A stretch of 64,000 nucleotides of DNA from CAISIP01 sp965278985. GTDB lineage: Bacteria > Pseudomonadota > Gammaproteobacteria > Burkholderiales > Burkholderiaceae_C. The stretch is taken from assembly GCA_965278985.1 (NCBI GenBank), contig OZ257131.1, positions 6,448,001-6,512,000 of the forward strand. Direction: 5' to 3'. Shown here in pieces: positions 61,634 through 64,000 of the stretch. The number at the start of each line of letters is the position of its first letter. The stretch's first letter is position 1. The notes beneath the pieces are model-generated. The model did no database searches and was not told the origin of the DNA. It saw only the letters and a program-made list of their open reading frames with translations. The translations under genes were made by a program, and so were the position numbers.

Positions 61634-63277
61634 ATGACCTCACAGGCTTCCACGCCCGACTTCGACGCCATCGTCATCGGCGCCGGCATCACTGGCATGT
61701 ACCAGGTGTACGTGCTGCGCAACATGGGCTTCTCGGTCAAAGGTTACGACGGCTCCAGCGATGTGGGCGGCACCTGGTACTGGAACCGCTACCCCGGATG
61801 CCGGCTGGACACCGAGAGCTATACCTACGGCTATTTCGGCCTCAAGGGCATCATCCCCGAATGGCGCTGGAGCGAGCGTTTTGCCGGGCAGCCTGAGATG
61901 CTGCGTTACGCCAAGTACGCTGCCGACAAGATGGACGTGCGCCGCAGTTTCCAGTTCAACACGCGCGTGACCAAGGCCTATTACAACGAAGCCACGGAGC
62001 TGTGGGACCTGACGCTGGACGATGGCAGCCGTGTGAACTGCCGCTTCCTGATCTCGGCCATCGGCCCGCTGTCGGCGAGCAAGATGCCGAACTTCGAAGG
62101 CATCGACAGTTTCAAGGGCGAGTCGTTCCACACCTCGCGCTGGCCGCGGGACCCGGCCAACCCGGACGGCGCAAAACAGATCGACTACACCGGCAAGCGG
62201 GTGGGGGTGATCGGCACCGGCGCCACCGGCGTGCAGATCATTCCTATCGTGGCCAAGTCGGCGGCCGAGCTGTTCGTTTTCCAGCGTTCGCCCAACTGGT
62301 GCACCCCGCTGGGCAACACGCCGATCAGCGATGAAGAGATGGACAAGCTGCGCCGAGAGTACGACGAGATCCTGGCTTTCGTGAAGACAACCGAGACGGC
62401 CTTTCCCTACGTGCGCAACAAGAAGAAGGGCAGCCAGACCACGCCTGAAGAGCGCCAGGAATTGTTCGAGTCGCTCTACAACATGCCGGGCTACGGCATC
62501 TGGCTCTCTGGCTACCGCGACCTGCTGACCAACCGCACCTCCAACAGCTACCTCGGCGAGTTCATCGCCAACAAGATCCGCCAGCGTGTGAAGGACCCGG
62601 TAGTGGCCGAGAAGCTGGTGCCCAAGGACCACCCCTTCGGCACCAAGCGCGTTCCGATGGAGACCTACTACTACGAGGCCTTCAACCAGCCCAACGTGCA
62701 TCTGGTGGATGTCAAGGAAACACCGATCACCCGCGTGGTGTCGGAGGGTCTGGTGGTGGGAGACACCACCTACCCGCTGGATGTGCTGATCTATGCGACA
62801 GGATTCGACGGCGTCACTGGCCCCTTCGACCTGATCGACATCCGCGGCAAGGGCGGCGCGCGCCTGGCTGACGAATGGGCCGAAGGGCCTGTCACCTATC
62901 TGGGCCTGCAGGTGCGCAACTTTCCGAACATGTTCATGATGGTCGGGCCCCACAGCGGCGCCACCTTTTGCAACGTCGGCGTTTGCGGCGGACTGCAGGT
63001 GGAGTGGGTGGCTGAGATGCTGGAGTACATGCGCAGCCGCAAACTCACCTTGTCCGAAGCGACGGCAGAGGCGCAAGAGAAGTGGACAGAGCAGGTGTAC
63101 CACGACTTCGAGCGCACGTTGCTGACCGAAGGCAATGCATGGTGGGTGAAGGTCACCAACAACCCTGACGGCACGGTGACCCGCCGCGCGCTGGTGCATG
63201 TGCTGGGCGGGCCGGAGTACCGCCGCTTCTGCGACGAGATCGCGGCCAAGGACTACGAAGGCTTCGAGCTCGCCTGA
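61634..63277 (+). CDS. Baeyer-Villiger flavin monooxygenase
   Basis: 547-residue FAD/NADPH type I BVMO. FAD loop GAGITG (16-21), GGTWYWNRYPG (45-55), the diagnostic FxGxxxHxxxWP at residues 160-171 (FKGESFHTSRWP), NADPH loop GTGATG (194-199), and GTKRVPMETYYYEAFN with the conserved arginine. It inserts oxygen next to a ketone to give an ester or lactone. CGGGAGACACC precedes the ATG. Substrate unknown; cyclic ketones are usual for this branch. Confidence 0.94.
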   Translation: MTSQASTPDFDAIVIGAGITGMYQVYVLRNMGFSVKGYDGSSDVGGTWYWNRYPGCRLDTESYTYGYFGLKGIIPEWRWSERFAGQPEMLRYAKYAADKMDVRRSFQFNTRVTKAYYNEATELWDLTLDDGSRVNCRFLISAIGPLSASKMPNFEGIDSFKGESFHTSRWPRDPANPDGAKQIDYTGKRVGVIGTGATGVQIIPIVAKSAAELFVFQRSPNWCTPLGNTPISDEEMDKLRREYDEILAFVKTTETAFPYVRNKKKGSQTTPEERQELFESLYNMPGYGIWLSGYRDLLTNRTSNSYLGEFIANKIRQRVKDPVVAEKLVPKDHPFGTKRVPMETYYYEAFNQPNVHLVDVKETPITRVVSEGLVVGDTTYPLDVLIYATGFDGVTGPFDLIDIRGKGGARLADEWAEGPVTYLGLQVRNFPNMFMMVGPHSGATFCNVGVCGGLQVEWVAEMLEYMRSRKLTLSEATAEAQEKWTEQVYHDFERTLLTEGNAWWVKVTNNPDGTVTRRALVHVLGGPEYRRFCDEIAAKDYEGFELA

Positions 63278-63308
63278 CGCCGCCCCGCACTACGCTGAGA
63301 TCTTCACC

Positions 63309-63947
63309 ATGGTGATCCTCTCCGACATCCGCGCCGAAGTCCTGCTGGCACTGGAAGGCACTGAAGCCGGTGCGGCGCTGGACGATGTGACGCGTGAGCT
63401 GCTGGCCTTCGCCGTGCGGATCTCCGTCACGACGCTCGACACCGCCGGCGCCAAAGTCCATGCCCAGCGTGCAATGGCCGCGGGCGCCACCACCGCGCAG
63501 TTGCATGAAGTGGTGTTGCTGGTATCGGGCCTGGGTGTGCATTCGCTGTTCGAGGGCACGCGCCTGGTACATGAGCTCAGTACCGCGGCACCGGCGGAGC
63601 GCGACACGCAGCGGCAAGCGTTGTGGGACCAATGGGTGGGGCAGGACCGTTATTGGCAAAGCTTCGAGCGCGCTGTGCCAGGTTTTCTGGACGCGTTGCT
63701 CCAGGCCTCGCCGGCGGGCTTCGACGCCTTCTTCCGTTATTGCGCCGTGCCTTGGAAGGAGCCGCAATTGCCGCCGCTTGCCAAGGAGCTGATTGCGATG
63801 GCCACGGACGCCACGCCGACGCATCGCTTCCTGCCCGGCATGCGCCTGCATCTGCGCAACGCGCTGCGGCTGGGTGCCGGCCGCTCGGCGGTGCTGGAGG
63901 CATTGGAGATCGCCGCGCAGGCGCCTGCACATCCCGGTGTTGCCTGA
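63309..63947 (+). CDS. Carboxymuconolactone decarboxylase-like (AhpD-fold) protein
   Basis: 212 residues with two helical halves of the CMD/AhpD type: about 25-85 (LLAFAVRISVTTLDTAGAKV, AQRAMAAGATTAQLHEVVLL) and about 145-205 (LPPLAKELIAMATDA, HLRNALRLGAGRSAVLEAL). No cysteine pair (CxxC) of the peroxidase-type AhpD is present, so a redox role is unlikely. Last gene of the operon in the window, 31 bases after the monooxygenase gene. The start could vary by a few codons. Confidence 0.8.
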   Translation: MVILSDIRAEVLLALEGTEAGAALDDVTRELLAFAVRISVTTLDTAGAKVHAQRAMAAGATTAQLHEVVLLVSGLGVHSLFEGTRLVHELSTAAPAERDTQRQALWDQWVGQDRYWQSFERAVPGFLDALLQASPAGFDAFFRYCAVPWKEPQLPPLAKELIAMATDATPTHRFLPGMRLHLRNALRLGAGRSAVLEALEIAAQAPAHPGVA

Positions 63948-63976
63948 TCGGTCATCGATGGCCCGCCACCCCCGGG

Positions 63977-64000
63977 TTGATACCTAGATATTGAATCAAC
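63977..64000 (+). promoter_or_regulatory. Probable promoter and operator half-site at window edge
   Basis: TTGATA at 63977-63982 could be a -35, and ATCAAC at 63995-64000 matches the left arm of the cluster operator. The right arm and -10 would lie just past the window. Only half the signal can be seen. Confidence 0.35.

Noticed and set aside
63976..64000. GTTGAT...ATCAAC as a self-contained hairpin terminator at the window end
   Set aside because: Spacer of 13 bases and no T-run; better explained as a -35 element plus the left arm of the cluster operator.

Overview
This window looks like a chromosomal segment of a high-GC betaproteobacterium in the order Burkholderiales, most likely family Comamonadaceae (Acidovorax / Hydrogenophaga / Delftia type). 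That assignment rests on gene order and protein families: lepA-lepB-DUF4845-rnc-era-recO-pdxJ-acpS-nagZ; fimV-truA-trpF-trpB-trpA-accD; leuC-leuD-leuB near asd; sdhCDAB-sdhE-gltA; and gntR / mdh-aldolase-acnB. No database search could be run.

Layout. Positions 1-9,823 hold translation, secretion, RNA-processing and cofactor genes on the plus strand, with lysS on the minus strand. Positions 9,886-17,181 are one minus-strand run, fimV through accD. From 17,396 to 28,287 come asd, a very large RecQ/UvrD-type fusion helicase, leuB-leuD-leuC and a LysR regulator, all minus. From 28,480 to 40,120 is a block of TCA-cycle genes: sdhCDABE-gltA (minus), a GntR regulator (minus), and mdh-aldolase-secreted protein-acnB (plus). 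Positions 40,260-52,466 carry phosphate transport genes, the rpsP-rimM-trmD and rplS ribosomal units, rsgA, orn and a DEAD-box helicase. A tRNA-Ala(CGC) at 52,531 with a tyrosine recombinase immediately downstream marks the edge of an accessory region.

The accessory region (about 54,830-64,000) is a catabolic gene cluster. It has an SDR oxidoreductase and a DUF2889 protein (minus), and a TetR regulator, an acyl-CoA synthetase, an NTF2/SnoaL-like protein, two crotonase-fold proteins, a Baeyer-Villiger monooxygenase and a carboxymuconolactone-decarboxylase-like protein (plus). The chemistry this suggests is activation and ring oxidation of a cyclic ketone or alicyclic acid followed by beta-oxidation-like steps; the substrate is not evident from sequence. 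Every promoter region of the cluster contains an inverted repeat of the form (A/G)TCAAC-N6-GTTGAC, and two of the sites sit on recognisable -35/-10 elements, so I infer one TetR regulon that probably continues past the right edge.

Other regulatory signals seen directly: a palindrome inside the gntR promoter and next to the mdh promoter; an inverted repeat ahead of the LysR gene; a threonine-codon-rich short ORF plus possible attenuator ahead of asd; and a 5' leader packed with hairpins ahead of the DEAD-box helicase gene. No insertion sequence, CRISPR array or rRNA gene was seen.
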